From: Acanthopleura granulata | Lineage: Eukaryota > Mollusca > Polyplacophora > Chitonida > Chitonidae | Length of the DNA: 64,000 nucleotides | Reading direction: 5' to 3' | NCBI GenBank assembly: GCA_016165875.1 | Contig: JABBOT010000080.1 | Coordinates: forward strand, 16,960,572 to 17,024,571 | Part shown: positions 46,301 through 57,600 of the stretch, one piece after another | Position numbering within the stretch: the first letter of the stretch is position 1 | Layout of the letters: every line of letters starts with the position of its first letter | Notes under the pieces: generated by a model | Databases searched by the model: none | The model's input: only the letters and a program-made list of their open reading frames with translations | Told to the model about the DNA's origin: nothing | Translations under genes and position numbers: made by a program

Positions 46301-48169
46301 CATATATGATCCACACTCTGGGCAAAACTCATTAATAATATTAAATTTAAACAGATCATTATGGTGAGTGAAAAGACCACTGAAAACGGTATCTGAGAAT
46401 ACCTTCACTTCTAGATTTTTTTATACCAAAACCCACCATACAATCAAGCCATTTGACTACCTTTATTCTGGTGAAACCATGTTGCTCTGGCAAATTAAGA
46501 AACAACCCCTTGTAACTATAAGATTGTTCTCGTTACTCAGGCAGAGTACCAACCTGCTCAGATCTTCTGCAAAATGATGCAAGGGCTCCCCGGCGTGTGG
46601 TGGAAGTTGTATGACAGGTCTAGCGAATGAAATATATGTAGGCCAACTAAACCAATATTCATCACAATATGTAACCATGATCCATTTTTTCAAAAACACA
46701 TTCGCTAATATCTCCTCTCGTAAGATGTACAAAAAGTTGTGTTTTACGAATTGTATCTTTTGGGGGCAGTTAATATGTGTACCATCTGCTGACACTCAAT
46801 ATGTGAAATGTTAAACTGACAACGTGGACACTATACACACATTTTTGAATAAACTGATTGGACACATAAACCATATAAGATCCATGCATATTTATTATAT
46901 TAAAACTTATCCAAAATATATATTTTTGGACCTTACTTTTGTCTTGTAATAAAAGAAAGAGTATGAATCGCATCACTTCAATTTTTCAAGAACATGTTGT
47001 AGAGTAATTGTATTTCAGATTAAAGTACCTGTTCTCTATTATTCTGCTTGAAAAAAAAAATTACTCCTGACTACTGAACCATGCTCCATGCAACGATTTC
47101 CCATCTAGTTGCAAGGGACCCACTTTTTGATCGTCTAAAACTGATGTTCCATTCTGATGCATCAGTAAAAGCCATACCTCCAAACTTTTACCATTTTACT
47201 GGTTATACTGCATAAACCAGTACTTCACTGTAGTTTCTCTTCCTCAGGACGCCAGAAAGGAAATTTGTTCCCTCAATTTAGAAATTAAAAAAAAAATAAT
47301 TAAAAAAATGAATCAAAGATGTGTGTAAGTTATGTCAGAATAAAACATATTGCTCATACAACAGGGGTAACCAGAAAATAATAATAAAAATGAGAATAAT
47401 AATCACAGGCATTATTCATTACTCATTGCACACACCTGCATCAAGTTCGCAGTTTCCACAAGTTGGAGTGTCTACCTCTCATTATATTCTGATATTCATT
47501 GGTTTGCCAAAAACGTACATGACAGATACTGAATCAAGGAGGAAGACAATTAATTTAGCTTTAGCTGAACAATAAGTTAAACCAGGGCTTATCATAGCAC
47601 AATGGATCAAGAGACTCCCTCAGTAGCTGTGTGTCGAAGTCCAGCCAAGCTGGTCTCCTCTATGGGAATAAGTAGGAAAGTCTACCAGTAATCTGCAGAT
47701 GGCCGCAGGTTTCCTCCAGGCTCTGTCCAGTTTTCTGCTGCCATAATGTTGGACGCCACGGTATAAGTGAAACAACTTGTAAAACACTAATTAAATACAT
47801 GAAAAATAACAAGTTTGTTTATCCCTGACTACAAATGGAAGGTACTGGAATTATAACTGAATAGATCGTATGTCTACCGGTCGGCTGTTTTCACTTTTGG
47901 GCATGTGCTTAACACACCTCAAGTCATCTACATACATACTGTGTTCGTCCCTAGGCTTTGCCTATTTCATATTAAATCATTGTAAAGGGAGGTAACTGAC
48001 CTCATGGCTGACGAATTCGCGGTAACACGCTGCGCGCTGCCAAGCTTACCATGTGCTGAAATCCAAGCATGCCTCGTGAGAATAATGAGGAACTGAGCTT
48101 TTCTACCGTACACCATGGCCCTTGTTTAGACATCCGCGTAAATACACGCCAAACCCTGAGACACTCCAT
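37233..48169 (-). CDS. SCO1: SCO1, mitochondrial copper chaperone for cytochrome c oxidase
   Basis: Seven phase-consistent exons encode 314 aa, close to the usual 300 or so. SCO1 is anchored in the inner mitochondrial membrane and delivers copper to the CuA site of COX2. The model has a basic N-terminus ([12 protein letters not shown]), one transmembrane segment at about residues 107-127 ([15 protein letters not shown]), and a thioredoxin-like domain. The copper-binding CxxxC is at Cys181 and Cys185 ([11 protein letters not shown]) and the third ligand is His272 (VDHTIIMYL). Also present are the conserved [10 protein letters not shown] and [13 protein letters not shown]. The start is the first in-frame ATG after an upstream TGA; Met13 is an alternative start. 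Exon 2 carries an extra CKRC. The gene sits head-to-head with the OB-fold gene. Introns hold a 54-bp minisatellite and transposon debris. Confidence 0.97.
37577..37671. repeat. SCO1: 40-bp triplication of the SCO1 exon 6 donor
   Basis: ctcactatat recurs at 37581, 37621 and 37661, exactly 40 bp apart. The rightmost is the exon 6 end plus its donor; the other two are intronic copies with the same GTGAGT-type donor on the minus strand. Confidence 0.85.
37666..37781 (-). CDS. SCO1: SCO1 exon 6
   Basis: 116 nt, phase 1 to 0, acceptor tatctttcag, donor gtgagt. It encodes [16 protein letters not shown] and [17 protein letters not shown]. The donor region is copied twice more in the intron at 40-bp spacing. 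Confidence 0.96.
37997..39214 (-). mobile_element. Decayed hAT-like DNA transposon in SCO1 intron 5
   Basis: Ends are imperfect inverted repeats: left cagggttcgcaaa, right (reverse complement) agggcttgcaaa. On the minus strand at about 38455-38390 a stretch reads [20 protein letters not shown] before a stop. This resembles the start of zinc-finger/hAT-derived transposase relatives (ZNF862-like), recalled from family knowledge. Stops and shifts break the rest. Flanks GAAAAG and AAAAAG may be remains of a target duplication. Boundaries are tentative. Confidence 0.4.
39630..39705 (-). mobile_element. SINE family A fragment
   Basis: Only the central piece remains (agcattatggtagaaggaaa, then ggggaaactcac), next to a longer copy in the same orientation. 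Confidence 0.55.
39727..39978 (-). mobile_element. SINE family A copy in SCO1 intron 5
   Basis: (TTTA)n tail at 39727-39750, then diverged body (cccacgtacagccagagagg) and degraded tRNA-like head near 39970. Confidence 0.7.
40133..40225 (-). CDS. SCO1: SCO1 exon 5
   Basis: 93 nt, phase 1 to 1, acceptor gcattttcag, donor gtaaac. It encodes [20 protein letters not shown], the conserved strand-turn next to the copper site, then [10 protein letters not shown]. Confidence 0.95.
40500..40695. repeat. SCO1: Short tandem repeat in SCO1 intron 4
   Basis: Alternating units of gaggaaacatggtataaccc and gaggaaacctgccataatcc, about six to nine degenerate copies. Confidence 0.8.
40915..41175. repeat. SCO1: ~18/36-bp tandem repeat in SCO1 intron 4
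   Basis: Repeats of catgttgtaagatcaccc alternating with catgttgtaagattaaccg, about 13 copies. Confidence 0.85.
41657..41854 (-). CDS. SCO1: SCO1 exon 4 (copper-binding CxxxC)
   Basis: 198 nt, phase 1 to 1, acceptor gtggtttcag, donor gtgagc. It holds [16 protein letters not shown] and [16 protein letters not shown] with both copper-ligand cysteines. Confidence 0.97.
41965..43185. repeat. SCO1: 54-bp minisatellite in SCO1 intron 3
   Basis: About 22 copies of a 54-bp unit (caggccaaacacaccaaata + catcaccccacccacagtcg + cattacactgacac). Some units carry an extra 9 bp (accaaacac). 54 is 18 codons, so a 285-codon frame and several antisense frames run through it without being genes. Confidence 0.95.
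43766..43856 (-). CDS. SCO1: SCO1 exon 3 (transmembrane segment)
   Basis: 91 nt, phase 0 to 1, acceptor aactttcag, donor gtgagt. It encodes [20 protein letters not shown] and YVKKEKEL, the single membrane anchor followed by a charged stop-transfer region. Confidence 0.96.
44085..44145. mobile_element. SCO1: Short SINE-like fragment in SCO1 intron 2
   Basis: cgggtggaggaatcttgaaa and gtaaaccaccaacctttggc; pairs with the fragment at 35.8 kb. Confidence 0.4.
44519..44707 (-). CDS. SCO1: SCO1 exon 2 (N-terminal matrix-side region)
   Basis: 63 codons, acceptor tctgttttag, donor gtaagt. It encodes [20 protein letters not shown], a CKRC pair, and a Lys-rich stretch ending KGKG that joins PITWKSL of exon 3, as in other SCO1 proteins. 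Confidence 0.93.
44708..46079. other. SCO1: SCO1 intron 1, 3' part, no feature
   Basis: Unique-looking AT-rich sequence; the 94-codon ORF at 45338-45622 has no supporting features. Confidence 0.4.
46080..46976 (-). pseudogene. Broken ORF remains of unknown origin in SCO1 intron 1
   Basis: Three minus-strand open stretches (46976-46770, 46795-46463, 46408-46080) follow one another in different frames. Their products look protein-like: [38 protein letters not shown] and [19 protein letters not shown]. They add up to roughly 270 codons interrupted by stops and frameshifts, which fits a decayed inserted gene (transposon or virus-derived) rather than SCO1 coding sequence. No family recognised. 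Confidence 0.4.
47585..47795 (+). mobile_element. Decayed SINE family A copy in SCO1 intron 1
   Basis: Recognisable words: cacaatggatcaagagactc, gcagatggccgcaggtttcc, ccataatgttggacgcc and ggtataagtgaaac. Strongly diverged. Confidence 0.55.
48050..48169 (-). CDS. SCO1: SCO1 exon 1 (start, presequence)
   Basis: 40 codons from the ATG at 48169 to donor gtaagc. The product starts [20 protein letters not shown]; it is Arg-rich with few acids, as expected for a mitochondrial presequence. Another ATG at 48116 opens a different frame (MVYGRKAQF), but its phase does not fit exon 2. Confidence 0.85.
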
Positions 48170-50520
48170 GGAAATAGGATTCTGACGTAATTGTCAACTT
48201 CACGGTTCGCTCTACCTGGTTTACTGCAGCAACTAAAAATTCATAACTTCTGCGATGATCGGAAATGGTCCAGTGGGGGACTTGTGCCACCATAAGAAAA
48301 TTTGAAGGCATTTTGGGATGAAGAATTTTAATCTAATTTTATGTTGGCAGTAGTAAGGATGAAGGTGATATCACGTGGTAGGGTGACGCCAATTCATTGA
48401 AAAGTGTCCTTTTTTCAATGAACATCGGAAAAGTGGGTCAGCGACGGAGAATAGCTCCACCTATTCTTTACAAATCCTTTTTATGTCTAATTTACTCTGA
48501 TGCTGATTGTTCTAAAGATAAAACAAACACTTGCTTTTCTTCGCTACTTTATTTTCCGTGTGATTGCTTAGTCAAGCATTTGATTGTTACCATTTAATGT
48601 AAATTACGTAACGACATTATCGGTATTAAAGTCCATGTGCACTGGTACATTTTCGTTGAGCACAATATTTTTACTGCCAGTTGAATACGCTAATTGTAAG
48701 TATGTTCAGGACCTGTACACGAGTGCATTTAAATTATCAAGGAAGAAGACATGCTTCTAAAAATCTTTAAAAACATTTGGTGCTAGATCTAGGTTGTTGC
48801 ATGGAGGTGAAATCAATTTTAGCATCAGACTTTAGCTGTCCCTTTACTTTCACTTTCAATGTACATATTGCGTTCCAAAGACTTGGAGATAGGATAGGAT
48901 AGGATAGTATAAGATTGGCTCTGTAGTGCTGTGATATCGCAGTAAATATATGTCATTCATATTATAAAAATGACTTCTAAAACTTTAAATTAAAAGTCAT
49001 CATCAAAGCTTTAAAACTTATTTTCAAAGTTCGATTTTTAAAGCTTTAGAAATAGTGAATAAATAGTACAACAGCACCTCATGATATCGAAACGGAAGAA
49101 ATGTTACTGCTCCTAGATATTCATACGTTTGAGCAACCAAGTACTTTGCAAGAAGGAGGTAATAAATACTGAGTATGGGGCAAAATGGGCAGCTATGATA
49201 TCAGTTAAAAACAAGGAGTTGAACTTTGTACAAGTCTGCCAAGAACTGCCCTATCATATCCAACTCCTGACAGGTTGCCTTGGATTGTTCTAGATAGAGA
49301 ACTGCAGCTCTCCTTCTGAAATATGGCGATAGGACAGAGAGACACAGAGCGAAATCTGACGAAGTCGGGCTGGTGACTTATACTGCTTAAACTTGCACAG
49401 ATCCTTTGCTAAGTGTTATGGAACGATTGCAAGACCTACCGTTTGATAGAAACGGTTTCAATAAACTAGCTATGTCTTCCACTACATTTGTAGGTCTAGT
49501 TATTGACACCACAGCTTAATTCCAAGTGCTGCTAATAAATTTTCTCCTACAATTAAGACCTGCCATGTTTTCATATAGCCTCATTTTGGATAGGCTGCAA
49601 TCGCCCTATGTCTGCATTCTCTCTCCATCAAGATTGAGTTGCAGTTCTTTTACCAGGATTGTCCTAGTAAAAGTGTCAGAGATTTTAAAACATGAAGAAA
49701 TACTTTGGGGACACATTTTCTGAGTTTTTTTTTTAATCAAGTTTGCAGATTCTTGCCTTATTTTACGAAAAGAACTCAAAGTTTTCATCTTCCTCATTTG
49801 CTTTTGCCAGGTTTATTCATTTTCAGTTATATTTTTGTAAAATGGTCAGTACTCAAACTGACACATTATTGAGCAATGTTTTGTTTATTTAGAAAAGTTG
49901 CCCCTAGTTGCAAACATGTCACTGATGTATGCTGTGGATGAAGGCATGGCTTTCATTGAAAAAAATCACATGCAAAACGTCCTTCTGCCGCATTGCATCT
50001 CTTCTTGCATTTTAATTGAAATTCTTGTGGATGTACCACTCGAGTTACATACATATACATGTATTTGCTGCTAAGTTTTCCCTTGAGAAGTTGTTTGAAG
50101 TAAAGTATGTTCAAACCTTCATTTCTTATGATACTGACCAAATTTATTTCATGGCAAATAAATATTTTTACCTCTGCTAAGTTATACGTTGAACTATATA
50201 CGTTATATACATGTGGTTTCTGACATTATCTGCTGCAACACTTAATCCTCAACCTAAAACTAGAACCTGTAGGTTTAATAGGGATCTGGTTATTGCGTAG
50301 TACAATTGCAGGATAATACAGCATACATTGACCTCAGGAAGGGTGAGGCTTCTTAAAAATTCTGTTTGTAAATTGAACTCAAGCATCCTGGAAGCATTGG
50401 CAAAACAATATGTTTCCTGTTGCTTGAGCCATCATAATAATACCTGGGTCAATCTACACCCTGCAGAAGAGAAACAGACATAATCATGTTGCAAACAGAC
50501 AAAACATACTAGAAGGTACT
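48170..50520. promoter_or_regulatory. Divergent intergenic region, likely SCO1 promoter side
   Basis: Lies between the SCO1 start and the OB-fold gene. The first few hundred bases above 48170 should hold the SCO1 promoter by position only; I see no TATA box. A short (ATAGG)n run is at 48890-48910. Confidence 0.3.
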
Positions 50521-50788
50521 TATTATTTATTTAGTTGATTGGTATTTTACGGTGTACTCAAGAGTATTTCATTTATATGATGGCTGCCAGCATTATGGTG
50601 GGAGGAAACCGAGCACAGCCTGGGGTAAACCCATCACCATCCGCAGGGTGCAGGCAGACCTTCACATGTACAGCCGGAGAGAAGTCAGCATGAGCTGGAC
50701 TTGAACTCAAAGCTACAGCATTGGTGGGAGGCTTCTGGGTCATACACTGCACTAGCACGCTAATCAACTGAGCCATGGAGGCCCCCCA
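50521..50788 (-). mobile_element. SINE family A copy between SCO1 and OB-fold gene
   Basis: (TTTA) tail, then ttggtattttacggtgtact, gccagcattatggtgggagg, and a tRNA-like head ending tgagccatggaggcc. Confidence 0.75.
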
Positions 50789-51116
50789 TACCAAAAGTAA
50801 GTTAAAAAAAAATATAGGACAAAAACGGCTTTAATTTGTTTGCCATGGCTGAAACTCAGACTTGACCTTTAAGTCATTATGGTAAAATTATGTACTAAGT
50901 TTCAATTCAGTAAACTACAGCATGTTGTGAAAAGTCTGCAAAAGTGTTCGAGTCCACATCTGAACAAAGACAGTCATGAATACAGGCATTCGAAATTTGA
51001 GCTTATCCATAATTATCCCAGCCTATAATTGTCCTTGGGGCCCTAGTCACTGATGAAAGCATTATAAGGGGAAGCCTGACTCATTTTATTGTTATTGTTT
51101 TAAGTTACAATGAAAC

Positions 51117-51235
51117 TGGTGGTGGGTTTCTCCTGGGCTCTGCCTGGTTTCCTCCTACCATAATGCTGGCTGCCGTTGTATAAATGAAATATTGCTGAGT
51201 GCAGCGTAAAACACCAATCAAATAAATAAATAAAT
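51117..51235 (+). mobile_element. 5'-truncated SINE family A copy
   Basis: Retains only gggctctgcctggtttcc, taatgctggctgccgttgta and the (AAAT)n tail. 5' truncation is typical of retroposition. Confidence 0.7.
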
Positions 51236-51535
51236 TTATTATCCATAATCGATGACTTATTTACTGAATTATTTAGTTTGCTGGAGTTTTATGTATCATA
51301 CTTCACTGGATTAAAGGTTTCGACAGATGTTATTTTCAGTATTGTATAACATACCTGCCCATGTTAAAATGCACTTATTTGCCCTTTTAAAGCTTTGATG
51401 TCACCATGAGGCCGCAACATGAAATATTTAATTCTGTATCATCAAGATTATTGTATGTGGCATGTTTTTTTATTGAGGGTGTGTGGAATATTCTTTATTG
51501 ACAGTTTGGAATATTCAGATCTGTTACTGTACGAT

Positions 51536-51614
51536 ATGTCTTGGACACAAGAAGATCAGCCACAAGAAGCAGAGGGTGGAAACTGGGAGAGCACCGAGGA
51601 AAACCAGGCTCGAG
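51536..51614 (+). CDS. OB-fold gene, candidate exon 1
   Basis: ATG followed by 26 codons, MSWTQEDQPQEAEGGNWEST and onward, rich in Glu and Gln. The donor (gttgta) is poor, but phase 1 matches the rest of the gene. It lies about 300 bp downstream of a 5'-truncated SINE. A different first exon further upstream is possible. Confidence 0.35.
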
Positions 51615-54600
51615 GTTGTATAAGCATATGTCTGAAACTTTTGGTTGGGGCTGTTTCTTTCTGGTTACGAATGAGAACAAAACATAACAGACACATTTGG
51701 GGAGTGGGCTCATGGCTAGGTGCATGGTAAAGGGCACGATGTTCAGTTCAGGCCTGGTGTTTGGGCACTGTAGCTTGGGCACTCAGGAAATTTCTGTGTT
51801 CCAGTTCTCTCTAAGTCTTTGCAAGACTTTGGAGATGGATTTTACTGTCTTTCAGCTGAAGATCACTTGTCTTCCATTAATATGGCAGGTCTATATGTAA
51901 CAACTGCTCAAGTTCAGCAGTTGGCTGAAAGGCTGGTTAGTAACCCTACGTACTCCATTAGACAGATGCTACATGTCATGGGAGGGTATATCAAGAATTG
52001 TGAACTTTAGTAGCTCAACAAGTGAGGAGCAGGAGTTGAACATTACCCACCAAGGGCTCACAATTCCTGTGATATCATCCTATGGCATGCACTATATGTT
52101 TTATTACTCAAAGGAAAGTGGAAGGAATGAATATGACCTGCCCCTGCTGAAGCCCTATATTACTGGACTTTTAAGCTGTCTCTAACTGAGACCATTGTCC
52201 AACTGTTCACTGTATAAACAAGTGGAAGTTAGAGAGCGGACAAAGGGAGATAACCGTTTAGAATAAAAGCATGAGATTATTGGCAATGAGCGGGTGATTG
52301 TTGTTTTGTTGAGCGTAACCCGACCGACCCTTCAAAAAAGGGCCCTACTCAGAAGTTGGTATTTTGATTAAAGTTTTTTTTTCTTCTTAATTTCTTTAAA
52401 ATCCCTACTCTGTCAACAGCCAGTATTTAAAAAATAGAATTCCCCACTGAACGACCCTATTTTTAGCCCTACTGGTTGAAGGTTATGTATTAATTAACAA
52501 GTTGTCCATCGTCTAATTGTCTGTCCGCCATCTGTTTGCCTGGTGGATGTCTGTTAACTTTTCCTTCAAAACGTTACTCCTCCAGTTTTTGTCCAGTTTC
52601 ACTCGGTGGAACTGTAGACTACATCAAGACACATAAGGAGTAGTATCTGCTTTCCATGTCAACGATCAGTCGTCCATCTGTCTGTCTGTTTATGCAGAAT
52701 ATGTTAACATTTTCAAAATGCTGCTACTCCTAAAGTTTTTGCCCGATTTCAGTGAAACATACTTCAAGTGTAGAGCACATCAAGATACATATTTCTTGTG
52801 ATCAATTTTTCATTTCGATGATGAGTTGTCAGTATGTCTGCCAGTTCATCCACCATGAGAGCATTCTTTTGAAACCCTACTATGCCTACAGTTGGTTCAA
52901 GTGTAGACTACATCGAGATACATAATTCATATTTGTTGTTTATTTTCCATTTCGATGATCGGTTGTCCATTGGTCTGTCCGGTTTTGTCCAGTTACAAAA
53001 AACTTGGTACAAGTGAATCAAGATAAATACTTTGTAGTATGCAGTATTGATTTTCAACTCTGATTGTCTATTGTCCGTTATCCAGGATAATTTTGTCCAA
53101 ACCAGTAGAGCTACTGTCTCATCAGAGACTCAGGACCCGCAGGGGTTTCTGCGGTTGATTTACACCCCACAAACAATTTTTTAAGGAGGGGCTGAGCTGG
53201 AAAAGAAATGTTTGACACCAACAAAATGCCATCAAGATCTTGATGCTTGGTGTGTGATGCATCTCCATTTAAATATTTTGGAATACACTTATTAAATGAG
53301 AAAATTAAATACAAAAATATGGTAAAATTTGCTTCATATTTCATTTAAAAAGTGGCACGCTAATAGAGGCAAATAATTGTTATTTAATTTTTTAAAATTT
53401 TATGTATGCATCTCATTACATGTAGTCATGAGTAGAGTATTGTAACTTCTGCCATTGAGTTACACTGCATTGTGACATTGCATCACATGGTAAATATTGT
53501 ACATGTACAATTTTATTTCAGTATAGCACATCATTCAAAATGTGTTCATTTTGAGCTATGATTTTTTTTGAACATTTTGAGTTCATGAGCTATTAAAAGA
53601 AGGGTCATATTCTAAAGTTTTCATTGAGATCATAAATGAAATGTTTTCTTTTGTTGAAATCTTTTCTCATAATGTTAATTTTTTTAAAAAACCCTTGTTA
53701 TATATCATCCTATATGGGAAAGAAGAGAAAGAAAGTATTGGTGACCAACCACTAAACCAACGTGATTTTCTCTGATAGGGTTGAGTTACCCCAACAAAGA
53801 ATTTGTAAGGATGACCTTGTATTATATTGTATTACATTGTGTTATATTGTGTTGCATGGTGTTATGTTGTATTGTATTGCATGGTATTGTGCTATCAGTG
53901 TATTGTGCCCCAAGCACTCACTAACTCACTCAGTTATTGTGAATTGTGTTTCAGGTTCAGCTCAGTCGCAATACGTTGTGCAGATTAGAGATAGCGAAAA
54001 TGTCCATGTGGGACCAAAACAGGTGTACTATAACATTCACAACCATTTCAGTGGCAGAGCAGAGAAGGCTGAAGAAGAAAAAGGTACGAACGCAATTGTA
54101 TTTACAAACAGGATAACCCTGAATTTGGTAGCAGTGTTTTCTCATTTAGTCATCATACATATCAATGTAGATATCTAGGTATTAAGCACGTTTGGACAGA
54201 GAATTTCATAGATCCCATGCTCTTACTGCTGATTTGTGCCTTGGTGACAGCAAGCAGAGGACATCATACTTCTATGGTCATTTATGTAATGTAATTGTAG
54301 TTCAAGGCTGTGGAAGTGTTCCTGAGTTTAGATGTTTTTTTGTTTTGTTTTGTTTTTTTGTTTTAATTGGTGTGATAGGAAGGATTTGGGGATTTTTGTT
54401 CTCTTAAGTTCAAAGTTATTAGTGTTATCAATATGAAAACATGAAAAGTATACTTCAGGGTATTTTTTGACATAATAAGCTTAAACCATGTACAAGTTTA
54501 GTCAGATTTATCAGATTGATTCCTGTCCAAACTAGTATGATGTAAACAGACATGGATAGGATACATAGAGTGCATGATGTGGATGGGATGAGGAATCAGA

Positions 54601-57600
54601 GGGATACATCGAGTGTATAATGCAAACAGTGTGTGATGTAAACAGGCGTGAGAGTGATGCATTGAGTGTGTGATGTAAACAGGCATGAAAGAGATACATC
54701 GATAGTATGACATAAACAGGCATACAGAGGGACACATAAAGTATGGTGTAAACAGGTATTAGAAGGATAGGTGGATAGTATGACATAAACTGGCATGATA
54801 AAAGTGATACAGTTACATGAAGGGTATTATCAAAGCAAGCGTGAGAGTGATACACCAGTAGTAAGCATTAAGGAGGCACGAGAGGGATATAAATAGGCAT
54901 GAGAGAGATACACTGAGTGGTATGTAAACAGACACGAGAGAGACACACTGAGTGGTATGTAAACAGGCATGAGAGAGATACACTGAGTGGTATGTAAACA
55001 GGCATGAGAGAGATACACTGAGTGGTATGGGAACAAGCATGAGAGAGACACACTGAGTGGTATGTAAACAAACATGAAAGGGACGCCCTGATTGTATAGT
55101 GTATGTTGCAGTCAGACATGAGAGAGATACATTGAGTGTATAGAGTAAACAGGCTGGATAGCAATAGTCATGCATTGATTTTATGATGCAGATAAGCATG
55201 AGTGGAATGCAGAAATGGTGATGTCATATGTATTTATAAAGTTTGTGCTCCACATGCAGTTGTAGATGCACGTGGGGATGTCACAATACCACGTAAAACC
55301 AAAAGGCGTGCCTTGTATGATGCCTTAGGCCCCCATCCAACCAAACGGCATGCCTCTTCTCTGACACCAAAAGGGGCTTCTTCAACATCTAGGAGTAGAC
55401 CATCTCCATTCAGAGGAAAAACTCTGCGTGATGTCTTCGGTAATTCATAAACAATTAAGGTGTCAGTCTCTTTGTAAAGTCTTTAATGTATAAATGCACC
55501 AATAAATTATCCCGCAAAAAATGTACTTTTTTATTTTTGTGGTATTGCACATTGGAGATATCGCAGTTTAAAATGAAAAAAATATTTAGAAAATCGAAAG
55601 TGCTGCCATTTCATCAGTTTTATTCAATCACTCATGAGTTACATCTGTAACAAAAGAATGCAGCTGTTTCCACTGCCTTTTAGCATTGAAACTTAAGTTA
55701 TGAGTGACCCAACATAGTGTGTCTGATTCTCTGAGATTTTCTCCTTAGAATTCCAGATTAAACACTGATCTATATATGTAGTGATCAGTCAAATCTCACG
55801 TCGTTTTCCACAAGTGTGACACCTCCACATTAGCTAAGCGTATATTACATGTAGCTGTTGTTGTTTTCTTTTGACAAAGTGATTATTGTATTTTCTGAGC
55901 AGGTCCTTTCCTGGATGTGAATGACATTCGTTCCGATATGAACGATGATAGGTATGTACATATAGGTCTGCATCAAATACTGCTGCCAATATTAATATTG
56001 TTTCGTTAGTTTTATTATTTAATCTTTATTCAATACATGTACATGTACAAAGGACTTCAGTGTTTTATATCATTATTATATTTCTATAAACCCTTGTAAG
56101 AAAGTTGGGGGCATTAGGTAGATTCTGACACACAGTGTCTGTCAGTCTGTCTCTAGACATAATTTTGTGTTGATATTTGTGCATCCATACATCTTTGTCA
56201 TTGATGTAAACTTGTGTATGCATAATTTTCATGCTTTTTGCATCAATATTTATAAAGTTGTGTCCCGTTAAGGTACTGTGAGGTACTTTTCACACCGAAG
56301 ACATACTGCACAAATTTCCAAAGAATTTTGGTTTACATGCACCTCTTGCCCGTGATCTAAACTTGTGCTGCCTTAATTTTCATGAGAATGAGAAAGCTAC
56401 CGTTCTTCAAAATATAAATATGTAAACCCACAAGTTATTTCAGACCTCCTCATTCTAGGATTTCTTACTCTTTATTTCGCAACTATTAATTTAGTCTTGT
56501 GTTCATATTTCTTTTTCTGAGCTATACAAGTAACACAAATGCTTGAAGATAAATGTGTGTATATCAAGTTGATTTGGTGATCTCTCTAGAATCATGTTCT
56601 TCTGAATGCCAACTGAGATTTCAAAGAATGTTCACACATTTTCGCAAACATTTCTCACCAATTGGAAATGTACATGTGGTGTTCTAGAAGTCATTGCTTT
56701 ATTTTTTGCAAAATTGTGGCCCTTTTCCGTTGTCTTCCTCGTTCCAGATCTTGTCAACGCTTCCAGCCAGAACACATCCTTAGGATTTCACCGAACTTTT
56801 GATATCACATTCTCCACCATTTAGAGATTGTACATTCTCCACCAATTGCAGCTTGTACGTTCTCCACCATTTGGACATGTACTCATAAAATTTTCATAGT
56901 ATCCAAAATCATTTTGCAATGTTTCTAGTTAACATCACATTGACATTATAAATATTTCTTGTGTAGTCAGTAGTGGGTATCAAAGATTCCCAGGACAAAA
57001 ATGTTCTTAGTATTTTGTCGAATTTTTGCATTCATCAGTTGTAGATGGCAGATCCTGGTCGTAGTACCCAAAGCCTTTGCACCCAAGCTTTGAGAGTTAA
57101 AGAAGACTGAGGGAATACGACATAATTTTTTGTGAAAGAGTACGGTTTGAAGATTGAAAAAACACCATCACATAATTGTGTACAGATTCTCTAAGAAACA
57201 TACATTTCATCACCATGAGCTGACATAGCTGGTAGAAGACACTGACATTTTACCGACCCAATGCTTTCTGAGTGACATGAATCCTGCACTCTCTAGCGGC
57301 GATGTGTCAAGCCAGGCCCCTTCCCATCTACATTCGATGTGCTGTTTGTGCAGCCAAAATCTGCACAATTTAGCATCCTGCCAGTTCTTCGTTCTTGTAT
57401 GTGCACTGACAAAAGAAAGGGCAGCAGCCAACCATCTGTAATTCTGCTGAGTTCGCATCGGTTTGTGAGTAGCAAGTGATGTAATAATGTAATACATTCA
57501 ATGTAATGTAATTCAAAAAATAGAATGGTAAGGATTTAAGGGCCCAGTTCGTGTCATATCCACTAACTGGGCTTTGCATAATTCTGCACTCTGATTGGTC

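Noticed and set aside
54498..55199. Minus-strand ORFs of up to 128 codons
   Set aside because: Readings of the 35-bp minisatellite in intron 3 of the OB-fold gene.
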